Assembly: GCF_025629245.1 (NCBI RefSeq) | Contig: NZ_JANZXN010000003.1 | Coordinates: 62,001-126,000, forward strand | Length of the DNA stretch: 64,000 nucleotides | Direction: 5' to 3' | Source: Natronobiforma cellulositropha | GTDB lineage: Archaea; Halobacteriota; Halobacteria; Halobacteriales; Natrialbaceae | In this document: positions 32,010 to 40,415 of the stretch, piece by piece | How positions within the stretch are numbered: position 1 is the stretch's first letter | Layout of the letters: each line of letters begins with the position of its first letter | Notes under the pieces: model-generated | Told to the model about the DNA's origin: nothing | Seen by the model: only the letters and a program-made list of their open reading frames with translations | Database searches by the model: none | Made by a program: the position numbers and the translations under genes

Positions 32010-32422
32010 CCACCGTCTCCGTCACCGGCCACCGTTCTCGCGTCCGTCGCCCTCCGGCGGAGTGTGAGAGTGCGCAGTTTCTGTGGCGCTTTTTCGACAT
32101 GCGCAACACTATCCGACGAAATCGATTCCATAAGTGGACTGGCGTCTCAAAAACTAAATCAGTACCGGTTTTCGGGTCCACAGCGTACGCGGGACGCTAC
32201 CACACGCTGCAGAATTTACCGTAACTGTGGGTTATAAACTCGAGTAGGACTATGCATCTCACGTATGATTGGAAGGGGACAGCCAGGCGTCCACCCGGCG
32301 CGCACGCCCGCTCGAGCCAGCAGGGGCGTCGCCGGCCGGTGGCTCGACGCGCGCGGCCGGTGGCGGTGTCGGCGGCCAGGCGGTGGAGACGAAGCGAGAG
32401 CGAAGCGAACGGGAGGGAGACC
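32010..32422. other. Intergenic region and long leader of metX
   Basis: About 410 bases between divergent antiporter and metX starts. It includes AT-rich sequence from 32090 to 32250, the TATA box at 32232-32239 and the possible leader ORF from 32265, each listed separately. The in-frame upward extension of metX to ATG 32252 is Arg-rich and unlike haloarchaeal protein. Confidence 0.6.
32232..32239 (+). promoter_or_regulatory. TATA box upstream of metX
   Basis: TTATAAAC, a near-consensus box. The predicted transcript start is around 32262-32265, which coincides with ATG 32265 of the leader ORF and lies about 160 nt before the metX GTG. Confidence 0.6.
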
Positions 32423-32426
32423 GTGA
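32265..32426 (+). CDS. Possible 53-codon leader ORF overlapping metX start
   Basis: ATG 32265 is about 29 nt downstream of the TATA-box centre, right for a leaderless message. The frame runs 53 codons ([20 protein letters not shown]...) and ends in TGA overlapping the metX start as GTGA (32423-32426), a standard coupling arrangement. The peptide would be very basic, which is atypical, so it may be a regulatory leader rather than a stable protein, or chance. Confidence 0.35.
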   Translation: MIGRGQPGVHPARTPARASRGVAGRWLDARGRWRCRRPGGGDEARAKRTGGRP

Positions 32427-33622
32427 CGACGCGAGACGTCGTCGACCTGGGCAGTTACCGCTTCGAGTGTGGGGAGTCGATTCCCACGCTCGAGGTCGCC
32501 TACGAGACCTACGGCGAGTTCGACGGGGCGAACGCCGTCCTGGTGTGTCACGCACTGACCGGCAGCGCTCACGTCGCGCGCCGCCCCGACGCGGGCGGGG
32601 AGACCGCCGGACAGGCCCGCGCCTGGTGGGGCGACGTCGTCGGTCCCGGGAAGGCGATCGACACCACCGAGTACTACGTCGTCTGTGCGAACGTGCCGGG
32701 TTCCTGTTACGGCACCACCGGTCCCGCCAGTACGAACCCGGAGACGGGCGAACCCTACGGGACGGACTTCCCGCCGGTGACGGTGGGCGACTGGACGCGC
32801 GTCCAGCGCGCGCTGCTCGACGAACTCGGCGTCGGCCGCCTCCACGCGGTCGTCGGCGGCAGCGTCGGCGCGATGAACGTCCTCGACTGGCTGCGCCGCT
32901 ACCCCGACGACGTCGAGCGCGCCGTGAGCGTCGCCGGGGCCGCCCGCTTAGACGCCCAGTGTCTCGGTCTCGACGCCATCGCCCGCCGGGCGATCACCGC
33001 CGACCCGAACTGGAACGGCGGCCACTACTACGACGGCGATCCACCGAAAGAGGGTCTCGCCCGCGCCCGCCAGATCGGCCACGTGATGTACCTCTCGAAG
33101 GCGTCGATGGGCCGGAAGTTCGGCCGCCGCTCCGCGGGCCGGGAGGCGACTCGAGACGACCCACCGGACCCCGCAGCGGCCTTCTTCCCCTACCGCGAGG
33201 TCGAGTCCTACCTCGACTATCAGGCCGAGAAGTTCACCAAACGCTTCGACGCCAACAGCTACCTCTACCTGACGCGGGCGATGGACGATTTCGACCTCTC
33301 GGCGGGCTACGAGGGAGACGCCGACGCGCTGGCCGCCTTCGAGGGCGAGGTACTCGCCGTCTCGTTCACCGGCGACTGGCACTTCACCGTCGAACAGTCG
33401 GCGACGCTCGCGGCGGCCTGTCGCGAGGCGGACGTCGACGTCGCCCACCACGTGATCGACTCCGACCACGGCCACGACGCCTTCCTCGTCGAACCCGAGA
33501 AGGTCGGCCCGCCCCTGGCCGCCCTGCTCAGGGAAGGACTGTCCGGACGGGCGATCACCGACACCGACGACCGCGACGAAGACGAGTTCGCCCCCGTCCA
33601 CACCAGCCTCTTCTCCGACTGA
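32423..33622 (+). CDS. metX: Homoserine O-acetyltransferase
   Basis: 399 residues from GTG 32423, preceded by the SD-like GGGAGGGAG. It acetylates homoserine with acetyl-CoA, the step before MetY. Alpha/beta-hydrolase fold: [11 protein letters not shown] (oxyanion region), [20 protein letters not shown], nucleophile Ser in [13 protein letters not shown], the Asp of FTGDWHFT, and the His of [13 protein letters not shown]. It may be translated by coupling to the upstream leader ORF. Confidence 0.93.
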   Translation: MTTRDVVDLGSYRFECGESIPTLEVAYETYGEFDGANAVLVCHALTGSAHVARRPDAGGETAGQARAWWGDVVGPGKAIDTTEYYVVCANVPGSCYGTTGPASTNPETGEPYGTDFPPVTVGDWTRVQRALLDELGVGRLHAVVGGSVGAMNVLDWLRRYPDDVERAVSVAGAARLDAQCLGLDAIARRAITADPNWNGGHYYDGDPPKEGLARARQIGHVMYLSKASMGRKFGRRSAGREATRDDPPDPAAAFFPYREVESYLDYQAEKFTKRFDANSYLYLTRAMDDFDLSAGYEGDADALAAFEGEVLAVSFTGDWHFTVEQSATLAAACREADVDVAHHVIDSDHGHDAFLVEPEKVGPPLAALLREGLSGRAITDTDDRDEDEFAPVHTSLFSD

Positions 33623-33629
33623 CGACGGC

Positions 33630-35384
33630 TCACCGCGTCCCTGCAGCGTCCGACGAGGGCGTGTTCGTCCCCTCGAGCCGTTCCGGCAGGTCGATCCGCA
33701 CCCGCGTCCCGCCCGCCGTCGGCTGGGTGAACGAAACCGATCCACCGAGGCGGGCGGCACCCCAGGTGACGAGCCACAGGCCGAGTCCGCTCGCGTGCTC
33801 GAGCGGCGTCTCGGTCCCGGCGTCGATCGGCGTCCGCTCGAGTTCGGGGATGCCCGGCCCGTTGTCGGTGACGATGATCGTGACGCCGTCGCTCGTGCGC
33901 TCGAGGTCGACCGTGACGATCGGCGGGTCGCCGCCGTGGACGACCGCGTTCTGGATCACGTCCTCGAGGACCGCCTCGAGCAGCGTCGGGTACGTCGAAA
34001 CCGTGAGCGCGTCTGCACGCGAGGTGACCGGCGAGGGGGCTCCCAGCGAGAGCGGGCGGCCGTCGAGCGTGACCGTGAACGAGGCGTCGTCGTACCGGTC
34101 GACGACCGACCCCAGCAACGACGCGAGCGAGACGGTGGTCGGACTGCCGGCTGGAACGTCGAGGAGGCGCTCGAGCCGTCTCGCCTTCTCACCGAGGGCG
34201 GCGAGCGATTTGGATTGCTCGACGATCACGGTCGCGAGTTCGTCGCGCGGCGGGTCGACCACCGTCTCGAGCTCGGCCGCGTACGACTGGATGACGTTCA
34301 GGTCGTTTCTGAGGTTGTGTCTGATGACGCGGTTGAGCACGGAGAGACGCTGACGGCGCTGGGTCTCGTCGGTCACGTCGTGGAAGACGAGCGAGTGGCC
34401 GAGTGTGGCCGTTCGGCCGCCGGAGATCGTCGAGATCGTGACCTCGTAGGTTCGGTAGCCGGCGGTCGTCTCGAGGCGCAGGGTGAACCGGCCGGGAGCG
34501 ATGTCGGGCGTTCGGTCCGGGAGCACGTCGGTGATGGTCGCCCCGGTCAGTGACCCCTCGCCACCCTCGAAGATGCGGGCAGCGGCGGGGTTGGCGTCGA
34601 CGATTCGGTCGGTGTCGTCGAGCAAGAGGACGCCGTCGTCGAAGTCGTCGATGACGCGCCGTTTACCGATCCGGCGGGCGGCAGGAGCCGAGTCGAACAC
34701 CGAGGTCTTGAAGAGGACGACGGCGGTGACGGCGTAGACGAGACCGAACAGCAGCGGCGTCGCGTCGACCTGGGGGTAGGGACCGAGACCGAACAGCCAG
34801 GCGACGCTGACGGCGACGAGCGGACCGGTGACGCCGATGAGCGCGAGCGCCTGTTTGGTGTACAGCGAGTCGCGCGCGGCGAACAGCATGACGACGGCGA
34901 CCGACCCCGCGGCGACGACCAGGTAGCTGTAGGCCTTGTGGACGTAGAGCCACGGTCCCTTCTCGTAGGCGACGGCCGCCGCGTCGGCGGTCGGAGCGAG
35001 TCGGTAGTCGCTCCACATCAGGTTGTGGACGTCGTTCGTGAGCACCGCGAGGACGGTGATGACCGGCACCGTCCACAACAGCACGTGGTGTGAGGGAGCG
35101 AGCGATTCGACGCGCCCGGTGTAGTGGAGGACGAAGACGAAGAAGGCCACCGGGACCATCCCGTGGCCGATCCAGATGGGGAGTTCGAACAGCCACCGGA
35201 GCGACGGATCGAAGACGAGCAGGCCGCCCGCGTAGCCGAACGTCCAGCAGGCAGCGCCCGCGACCGAGACGGCGTACCAGTCCGCACCCGGCTTGTGCCA
35301 GCGCGAGACGACGAGCACGCCGAAGACGAGGCTCACGAGACCCGACAGCAGTGCTGTCACGAACAGCGGCGACGTGAGCGCCAT
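33630..35384 (-). CDS. Membrane histidine kinase with 7-TM sensor and PAS domain
   Basis: 584 residues. The first 225 contain seven hydrophobic helices, the HisKN_7TM-type sensor (including WTFGYAGGLLVFDP and HNLMWSDYRLAP). PAS is at about 245-345 (DGVLLLDDTDRIVDANPAAA). The phospho-acceptor region is NRVIRHNLRNDLNVIQSYA with His356. The ATPase domain has EDVIQNAVVHGG (474-485), DNGPGIPELE and ASGLGLWLVTWGAARLGG. No response regulator gene is adjacent. Convergent with metX, stops 7 bp apart. Ligand unknown. Confidence 0.92.
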   Translation of the reverse strand: MALTSPLFVTALLSGLVSLVFGVLVVSRWHKPGADWYAVSVAGAACWTFGYAGGLLVFDPSLRWLFELPIWIGHGMVPVAFFVFVLHYTGRVESLAPSHHVLLWTVPVITVLAVLTNDVHNLMWSDYRLAPTADAAAVAYEKGPWLYVHKAYSYLVVAAGSVAVVMLFAARDSLYTKQALALIGVTGPLVAVSVAWLFGLGPYPQVDATPLLFGLVYAVTAVVLFKTSVFDSAPAARRIGKRRVIDDFDDGVLLLDDTDRIVDANPAAARIFEGGEGSLTGATITDVLPDRTPDIAPGRFTLRLETTAGYRTYEVTISTISGGRTATLGHSLVFHDVTDETQRRQRLSVLNRVIRHNLRNDLNVIQSYAAELETVVDPPRDELATVIVEQSKSLAALGEKARRLERLLDVPAGSPTTVSLASLLGSVVDRYDDASFTVTLDGRPLSLGAPSPVTSRADALTVSTYPTLLEAVLEDVIQNAVVHGGDPPIVTVDLERTSDGVTIIVTDNGPGIPELERTPIDAGTETPLEHASGLGLWLVTWGAARLGGSVSFTQPTAGGTRVRIDLPERLEGTNTPSSDAAGTR

Positions 35385-35449
35385 ACACTCCGTGGTACAC
35401 CAGGGTCTATGCCCGTTTCGGCCGACAGGCTCAGCGCCGACGTCGGCGG

Positions 35450-35854
35450 TCAGTCCGCAGCGTGGACACCACCGATCGTCCTCCCGTCTCGAGCGGCGGA
35501 TACCTCGAGTGCGTACTGCTCGAGGGCGTCACCGCCCGAACGCTGCCGGCCCGTCCAGCGGGAGGCATCCGCCACGAACAGGCGGAACTGTTCGCGCGTG
35601 GTCAGCGTCGGCGAGTCCGGAGACGGCGACCGGTACCAGGCGATCAGTGACCACATGCCGGCGGCCGCCGCCGAACCAGCGGCCGAGAACGGCATACCGA
35701 GGGAGGCGAACGTGAGCGCGTAGACGCCGCCGATGCCCATCGACGGCAGACTCGTCCCGAGCGGGACGCGTGCGCTCACGTCGCGCAGCGTCGGCGCGAG
35801 GAACACGATCGAGAGGGCGCTACCGAACGAGAAGACGAGGTCCTGCCAGATCAT
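35450..35854 (-). CDS. Small membrane protein (134 aa)
   Basis: The first 70 residues hold three hydrophobic segments (LVFSFGSALSIVFLAPTL, GIGGVYALTFASLGMPFSA, SAAAAGMWSLIAWYRSP). The rest is soluble and polar (TTREQFRLFVADASRWTGRQ). ATG 35854. This N-terminal membrane part looks like a family seen near haloviruses and proviruses, but I cannot name it with confidence. Confidence 0.65.
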   Translation of the reverse strand: MIWQDLVFSFGSALSIVFLAPTLRDVSARVPLGTSLPSMGIGGVYALTFASLGMPFSAAGSAAAAGMWSLIAWYRSPSPDSPTLTTREQFRLFVADASRWTGRQRSGGDALEQYALEVSAARDGRTIGGVHAAD

Positions 35855-35992
35855 CGAAAGAGAGTACTCGCAGACGAGTAAAAGTTCGTTGGTATCAATA
35901 ACGGTACGTATTCGTGACGGTCAGCGAGCGCGGTCACTCGGTTCACAGGCACGGGACTCCCTCGAGAGTGTGGTCCAGTCGCGAGCACCAGA

Positions 35993-36637
35993 TCAGGCGC
36001 GCGCCAGCACGCCCTCCTCGACGAGCAGGCCCTCGAGTTCGGCCATCGAGGAGACCGAGACGTCACAGTGGGGAGCGACGGCCGGTTTCGGGTCGAAGCC
36101 GACGGCGAGACCGGCGACCCGCAACATCGGGAGGTCGTTCGCCCCGTCGCCGACGGCGACGGTGTCGGCGAGGTCGACCGACTGCGCGCTCGCGAGGTCC
36201 TCGAGCGCCGTGTCTTTGGTCCCCTCGATCAGCGGTCCCTCGACGCCACCGGTGAGCGCACCCTCCTCGAGCGGGAGGCGGTTCGAGACGATGTGGTCGA
36301 CGGCGACGCCCTCGCGTTCGAGAGCAGCCTCGACGCCGCGTTCGAAGCCGCCGGTGAGGATGGCGGTCGTGACGCCGGCGTCGTTGAGCGCGCGGATGAG
36401 CGCCGCGGCGTCCTCGCGCAGTTCCACCTCGCCGTAGGCGGCGGCGACGTCCTCCTCGGGGAGGTCCTCGAGTAAGGCGGCGCGTTCGCGCAGGCTCTCG
36501 GCGTAGCCGATTTCGTCGTTCATCGCACGGGCGGTGATCGCTTCCATCTCGGCGGCGACCCCACAGCGGTCGCCGAGGAGAACGGTCATCTCGGAGTCAG
36601 ACAGCGTGCCGTCGAAGTCGAACGCGACGAGCGTCAT
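35993..36637 (-). CDS. serB: Phosphoserine phosphatase
   Basis: 214 residues, HAD superfamily. FDFDGTLSDSE is motif I with the nucleophile Asp, ILTGGFERGVE is motif II, EGTKDTALEDL holds the conserved Lys, and VGDGANDLPMLRVAGLAVGF is motif IV. It removes phosphate from O-phosphoserine in the last step of serine synthesis. Its partner serA lies about 3.8 kb away on the other strand. Confidence 0.93.
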   Translation of the reverse strand: MTLVAFDFDGTLSDSEMTVLLGDRCGVAAEMEAITARAMNDEIGYAESLRERAALLEDLPEEDVAAAYGEVELREDAAALIRALNDAGVTTAILTGGFERGVEAALEREGVAVDHIVSNRLPLEEGALTGGVEGPLIEGTKDTALEDLASAQSVDLADTVAVGDGANDLPMLRVAGLAVGFDPKPAVAPHCDVSVSSMAELEGLLVEEGVLARA

Positions 36638-36697
36638 TGGGCGGTGGTTCGGAGAGGAGGGTTGAAAAGGGTCCGTTTTGCCGCCGCCGGTGGCGGC

Positions 36698-38029
36698 TCA
36701 CTCGGCGTCGTCGGCCGCCGGGTCGAGCGCGGTGGCGTCGTCGCCCTCCGAGCGGGCGGCAGCCGTGGCACCGTCAGCGGACGGCTGTTCGGTGGCCGCC
36801 TCCGAGGACGAGCCACCAGCACCGACGGCCGGCTCCGCGTACTCGTGGACGCGCGTACCGGGCGGGGCGTCCTCGAGGAAACTGAGTTCGCGCTGGGGGA
36901 ACGGGATGGTGATGCCCGCCTCGGCGAAGGCGTCGTCGACGCCACGGTTGACCTGATCGACCGCGCGCCACTCGCTCAGCGGGTGAGAGATGTACGCCCG
37001 GAGTTCGAAGACGAGGGCGCTGTCGCCGAACTCCCTGAACAGCACGCGCGGCGGCGGCGACGCCCGGATCAGCGGTGCATCGTCACAGACCTCGAGGAGG
37101 ATGCGCTCGACCTCGTGGTAGTCGGTGCCGTAGGCGGCCGTGATCGGGATGCGCAGGCGGATGTGTCGCTGTGGCGCGGTCTCGTTGACCACCTGCGTCG
37201 AGTTCAACACCGCGTTCGGCACCGTGACGAGGACGTTGTCGGTCGTGAGGACGGTCGTACTCCTGACGCCGATGTCGGTGACGGTGCCGCGCATGTCGTC
37301 CTCGAGTAAGATGACGTCGCCGAGTTTGTACGTGTTGTCGAAGTAGAGGGCGACGCCGCCGATCAGGTTCGAGATGGCGTCCTGGGCGGCGAAGCCGATG
37401 ACGATCCCCAGGATACCCGCGGAGGCGAGAAACGGCGTGACCTCGATCCGCCAGATCGAGAGCAACAGCAGTCCGGCGGCGACGACGACGCCGATCTTCC
37501 AGAGGTTCTTGAACATGGGGGCGAACTCGTACTCGATGTCGCGGGCGTTGACGATCTCGATCCAGCGGCTGCCGACGCGGATCGCCGCCCGAGCCCAGAG
37601 TAAGACCAGCACCGTCAACAGCGTCGAGAGCACCACACTCGCGAGCGGCGACTCCTCGGGACCGAGGACGGTCACGCTGAGGTAGACGCCGAAGAACCCG
37701 ATCGAGAGCGCGACCGGCGTGTGAACCTCCTCGAACACCGCCCAGCCGATCGAGGTCTCCGTGAGGTCGCCCGAGCGCTCGAGGTAGCGCTTGCTCGCCC
37801 AGTGGACGAGTTTCGCGAGCAGGTACGAGCCGACGAGGAGCACGGTGACCGAGAGCCAGACCCGCTCGTCGGGAATCGCGTCGAGCCAGGGGAGCAGCGA
37901 CTCGAGACGTGAGGGCAGCGAGTGGAGCCACTCGTCGACGTACTCGAGGAGGTCTGCGGGCGTGGCGTCGAGCACCGACGCCGAACGCACGGCGGCGAGC
38001 GCGAGAAGCGAGGAGAGCAGCGCGGACAT
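36698..38029 (-). CDS. Small-conductance mechanosensitive channel (MscS family)
   Basis: 443 residues from ATG 38029; an earlier frame start adds 26 non-conserved residues. Four to five TM helices precede the pore-lining segment FLASAGILGIVIGFAAQDAI and SNLIGGVALYFDNTYKLGDV, the hallmark of MscS. The beta domain follows (MRGTVTDIGVRSTTVLTTDN), then a cytoplasmic alpha/beta vestibule with FPQRELSF near its end and an Asp/Glu/Ala-rich tail. It opens under membrane tension to release osmolytes. Confidence 0.93.
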   Translation of the reverse strand: MSALLSSLLALAAVRSASVLDATPADLLEYVDEWLHSLPSRLESLLPWLDAIPDERVWLSVTVLLVGSYLLAKLVHWASKRYLERSGDLTETSIGWAVFEEVHTPVALSIGFFGVYLSVTVLGPEESPLASVVLSTLLTVLVLLWARAAIRVGSRWIEIVNARDIEYEFAPMFKNLWKIGVVVAAGLLLLSIWRIEVTPFLASAGILGIVIGFAAQDAISNLIGGVALYFDNTYKLGDVILLEDDMRGTVTDIGVRSTTVLTTDNVLVTVPNAVLNSTQVVNETAPQRHIRLRIPITAAYGTDYHEVERILLEVCDDAPLIRASPPPRVLFREFGDSALVFELRAYISHPLSEWRAVDQVNRGVDDAFAEAGITIPFPQRELSFLEDAPPGTRVHEYAEPAVGAGGSSSEAATEQPSADGATAAARSEGDDATALDPAADDAE

Positions 38030-38157
38030 AGAGACTGCGTAGAGGCTACCGACCCGGTGCTCATAAGCGTGGGTGGTCACACTCGCGCGGGCCGCCCCGC
38101 CCGACACAGAAGAGAGTGCGTGTGACGGCGACTCGAGACCAGGGCCGCTCGAGCGTC

Positions 38158-40077
38158 TTACAGGCGTTCGAAGAGCGCGATCACGTCGTCGAAGCCGACC
38201 CGGCCGTTGCCGCTGAAGTCGAAGCGGTCGACGTTGCCCTGGACGGCATCGCTGTCGTGCTCTTCGAAGAACGTCACCACGTCGTTGAACCCGAGCTGAC
38301 CGTCGCCGGTGACGTCCTCGTACAGTCCATCGCCCGTGAGGTCCTGCGGCGTGTTCCCCGCGATCGTGAGGTCCTCGGACGAGACGGCCGTCGACCTGTC
38401 TTCCAGGTAGAGATCCCGTTCGGCCACCGTGATGGTACTCGGAACCTCCTCGAAGCGCACCGAGAGGGCGTACTCGCGCGTCGACACGTCGTCCGTACAG
38501 CCTGTGGGCGGAACGTACGTCTCCCGATAGGCGTCGACGATCTCGATCTCGAGGTGGTCTGCCTCCTCGTCGTAGTCGACGCCACCGACGCCGACGGTCT
38601 TACACGAACTCGAGCCGATCACGACCGCGCCCTCGGCCACTAGCTGTTCGCCGTCGAGTACCGCCTCGGGATCGGCTTCGGCGGCCTCGAAAGAGGCGAA
38701 TTCGCCGACGGTGAGTTCGTAGTCGGTGACGAACGCGGGGAATTCGGGTGGGTCGCGTCGGTGAATCGAGTGGGCGTCCTCGCCGTCGACCCGCTCGACG
38801 ACGGCGACCGAGTCGACCGGCCCGTCGACGGCGGCGCTGAGTTCGTACTCGACGACGCTGATCGCGTCACCGCAGTCCCAGGGGTCCTCGCCTTCGAGTT
38901 CCCAGGCCGGGACGTGCTCGACGACGACGCCCAGCCGAGCGCTGTGTTCGTCGTAGCCCAGGCGCTCGAGAACGAACGTGTCACAGCCGGTCTGGCCGAA
39001 GCGGTGGGCACCGGTGACGACGACCTCCCCGCCGTCGAAGTCGACGGCGACCGGCGACCCTGACGTACCACCGTGGCTGTCGACCGTGAACTCGTAGTCT
39101 TCGATGTTGTGTATCCAGGGGTCGAACTCGTCCGCTTCCCCGGAGACGGTGACGACGCGCTCACCCACGGAATCGGACTCGGTAACGGTGACCGCCTCGA
39201 GTGGCTCGTTGGCCGTCACCACCAGTTCGTAGTGCTGGCCGAAGTGGACGGCCGGACAGGCGCTTCCGGGAAGGTAGTCCTCGCCGTAGGTGTCGACGAC
39301 CTCGATCTCGAGGTGGCCCGGTTCGTCCTCGGCGTAGGCGAGGCGCTCGAGACCGACCGTCAGACAGCCGGTGAGCGAGAGGATCCCCTCGACGACGACC
39401 TCGTCGCCGTCAACCGTGACTGCAGGGTCGTCTTCGGCCTCGGTGTACGAGTCGGCGAAATTACCCAGCGTCAGCTCGTACTCGACGCCGTCTGGCACCT
39501 CGAGCGGTGGCTCGCGATACTCCGTCGTGGTGTACGTCTCGTCTTCGATGGTCTCGAATAAGACGACCGACTCGGGTGGTCCCTCCTCGAACGGCACCGA
39601 GAGTTCGTAGCGGACGGTACTGTGTGCGTCGGCACAGACCCATTCGTCTTCGTCCTCGCCGTAGTACTCCCAGGTCCCAATGTGGTCGACCACGACGCCG
39701 AGTCGGTCGAGACCCTCGTCGTAGGCCAGTTTCGAGAGGACGAACGTGTCACAGCCGGTATGAGGGAAGGTGTAGCCGGTGTCGATCACGACCGCGTCGT
39801 CCTCGAAGTGGATGTCAGTCGGTCCCTCGGGTCCGATCGGGGAACCCGTGCCGAAGCTACTGGTGGCGAAGTCGTAGCTATCGACGTTGTACGTCTCGGG
39901 TTCCCAGGAGGGGGTGTCCGCCGCCGCCGACGGGAGCGCGGAGGCGAGTCCAGTCCCGACGAGACCCGTGCCGACGACGGCCCGCAAGAACGTCCGCCGG
40001 TTCTCACCGGAGAGCGAACTCGGCCCGTTCGATCCCTCGTCGGTGCGCCGGTTCGCCGCTGAGTCACCACGTACCAT
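38158..40077 (-). CDS. Secreted protein with A-B-A-B repeat domains and C-terminal dockerin
   Basis: 639 residues from ATG 40077. A Tat-type signal (ENRRTFLRAVVGTGLVGTGL) is followed by four related segments of about 120-130 residues in A-B-A-B order. A segments contain TGCDTFVLxxLxYDE and RLGVVVxH; B segments contain YELTxGxFA, a Cys-Thr-Val-Gly motif and HLEIEVVDxYxExY. Paired Cys recur in each. The last 65 residues have two Ca-binding loops (DVTGDGQLGFNDVVTFF and DFSGNGRVGFDDVIALF), a type-I dockerin. Probably a surface or shed protein. Ligands unknown. Confidence 0.85.
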   Translation of the reverse strand: MVRGDSAANRRTDEGSNGPSSLSGENRRTFLRAVVGTGLVGTGLASALPSAAADTPSWEPETYNVDSYDFATSSFGTGSPIGPEGPTDIHFEDDAVVIDTGYTFPHTGCDTFVLSKLAYDEGLDRLGVVVDHIGTWEYYGEDEDEWVCADAHSTVRYELSVPFEEGPPESVVLFETIEDETYTTTEYREPPLEVPDGVEYELTLGNFADSYTEAEDDPAVTVDGDEVVVEGILSLTGCLTVGLERLAYAEDEPGHLEIEVVDTYGEDYLPGSACPAVHFGQHYELVVTANEPLEAVTVTESDSVGERVVTVSGEADEFDPWIHNIEDYEFTVDSHGGTSGSPVAVDFDGGEVVVTGAHRFGQTGCDTFVLERLGYDEHSARLGVVVEHVPAWELEGEDPWDCGDAISVVEYELSAAVDGPVDSVAVVERVDGEDAHSIHRRDPPEFPAFVTDYELTVGEFASFEAAEADPEAVLDGEQLVAEGAVVIGSSSCKTVGVGGVDYDEEADHLEIEIVDAYRETYVPPTGCTDDVSTREYALSVRFEEVPSTITVAERDLYLEDRSTAVSSEDLTIAGNTPQDLTGDGLYEDVTGDGQLGFNDVVTFFEEHDSDAVQGNVDRFDFSGNGRVGFDDVIALFERL

Positions 40078-40415
40078 GGGATAATAACCCATCTGTAGTA
40101 ACAAATAATTATCCATCCACACGTGAACGTTATTCCGGTCCTGGCGAAATCACCGGCCTGGTGCAGCCACCGCTCGAGGGGCAGTCAGTCGGTCTCAGGG
40201 TGATCGGCCGGGACGGGGAGTCGTCTCGAGACCCCAGTCCGGACTCGCGTGTGGGTGCGTCCACTCACCGCACCCGTTCCCGTGCATCCGTTCACCGTCG
40301 GCGATGAATCGGAGACGGACGCACATGGATGGCCCGCTCGAGCGCGCAGTGTTCACGTTCGGCGGATTTCGACCACAACGGAAGGGTTTACCCGCTCCAC
40401 ACGAGTGAGTCGCTC
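40078..40415. other. Divergent promoter region of secreted dockerin gene and serA
   Basis: About 340 bases without a gene. AT-rich sequence at 40101-40112 (AATTATTTGTT on the minus strand) is 25-30 nt before ATG 40077. GGGTTTACCC at 40384-40393 is about 28 nt before serA, indicating leaderless transcription of serA. Nothing else recognised in the middle. Confidence 0.55.

Noticed and set aside
32252-32422. Extra 57 residues at the N-terminus of metX
   Set aside because: Basic and Arg-rich, unlike the family, and the SD-like GGGAGGGAG favours GTG 32423. The separate leader frame in another register is kept as a finding.
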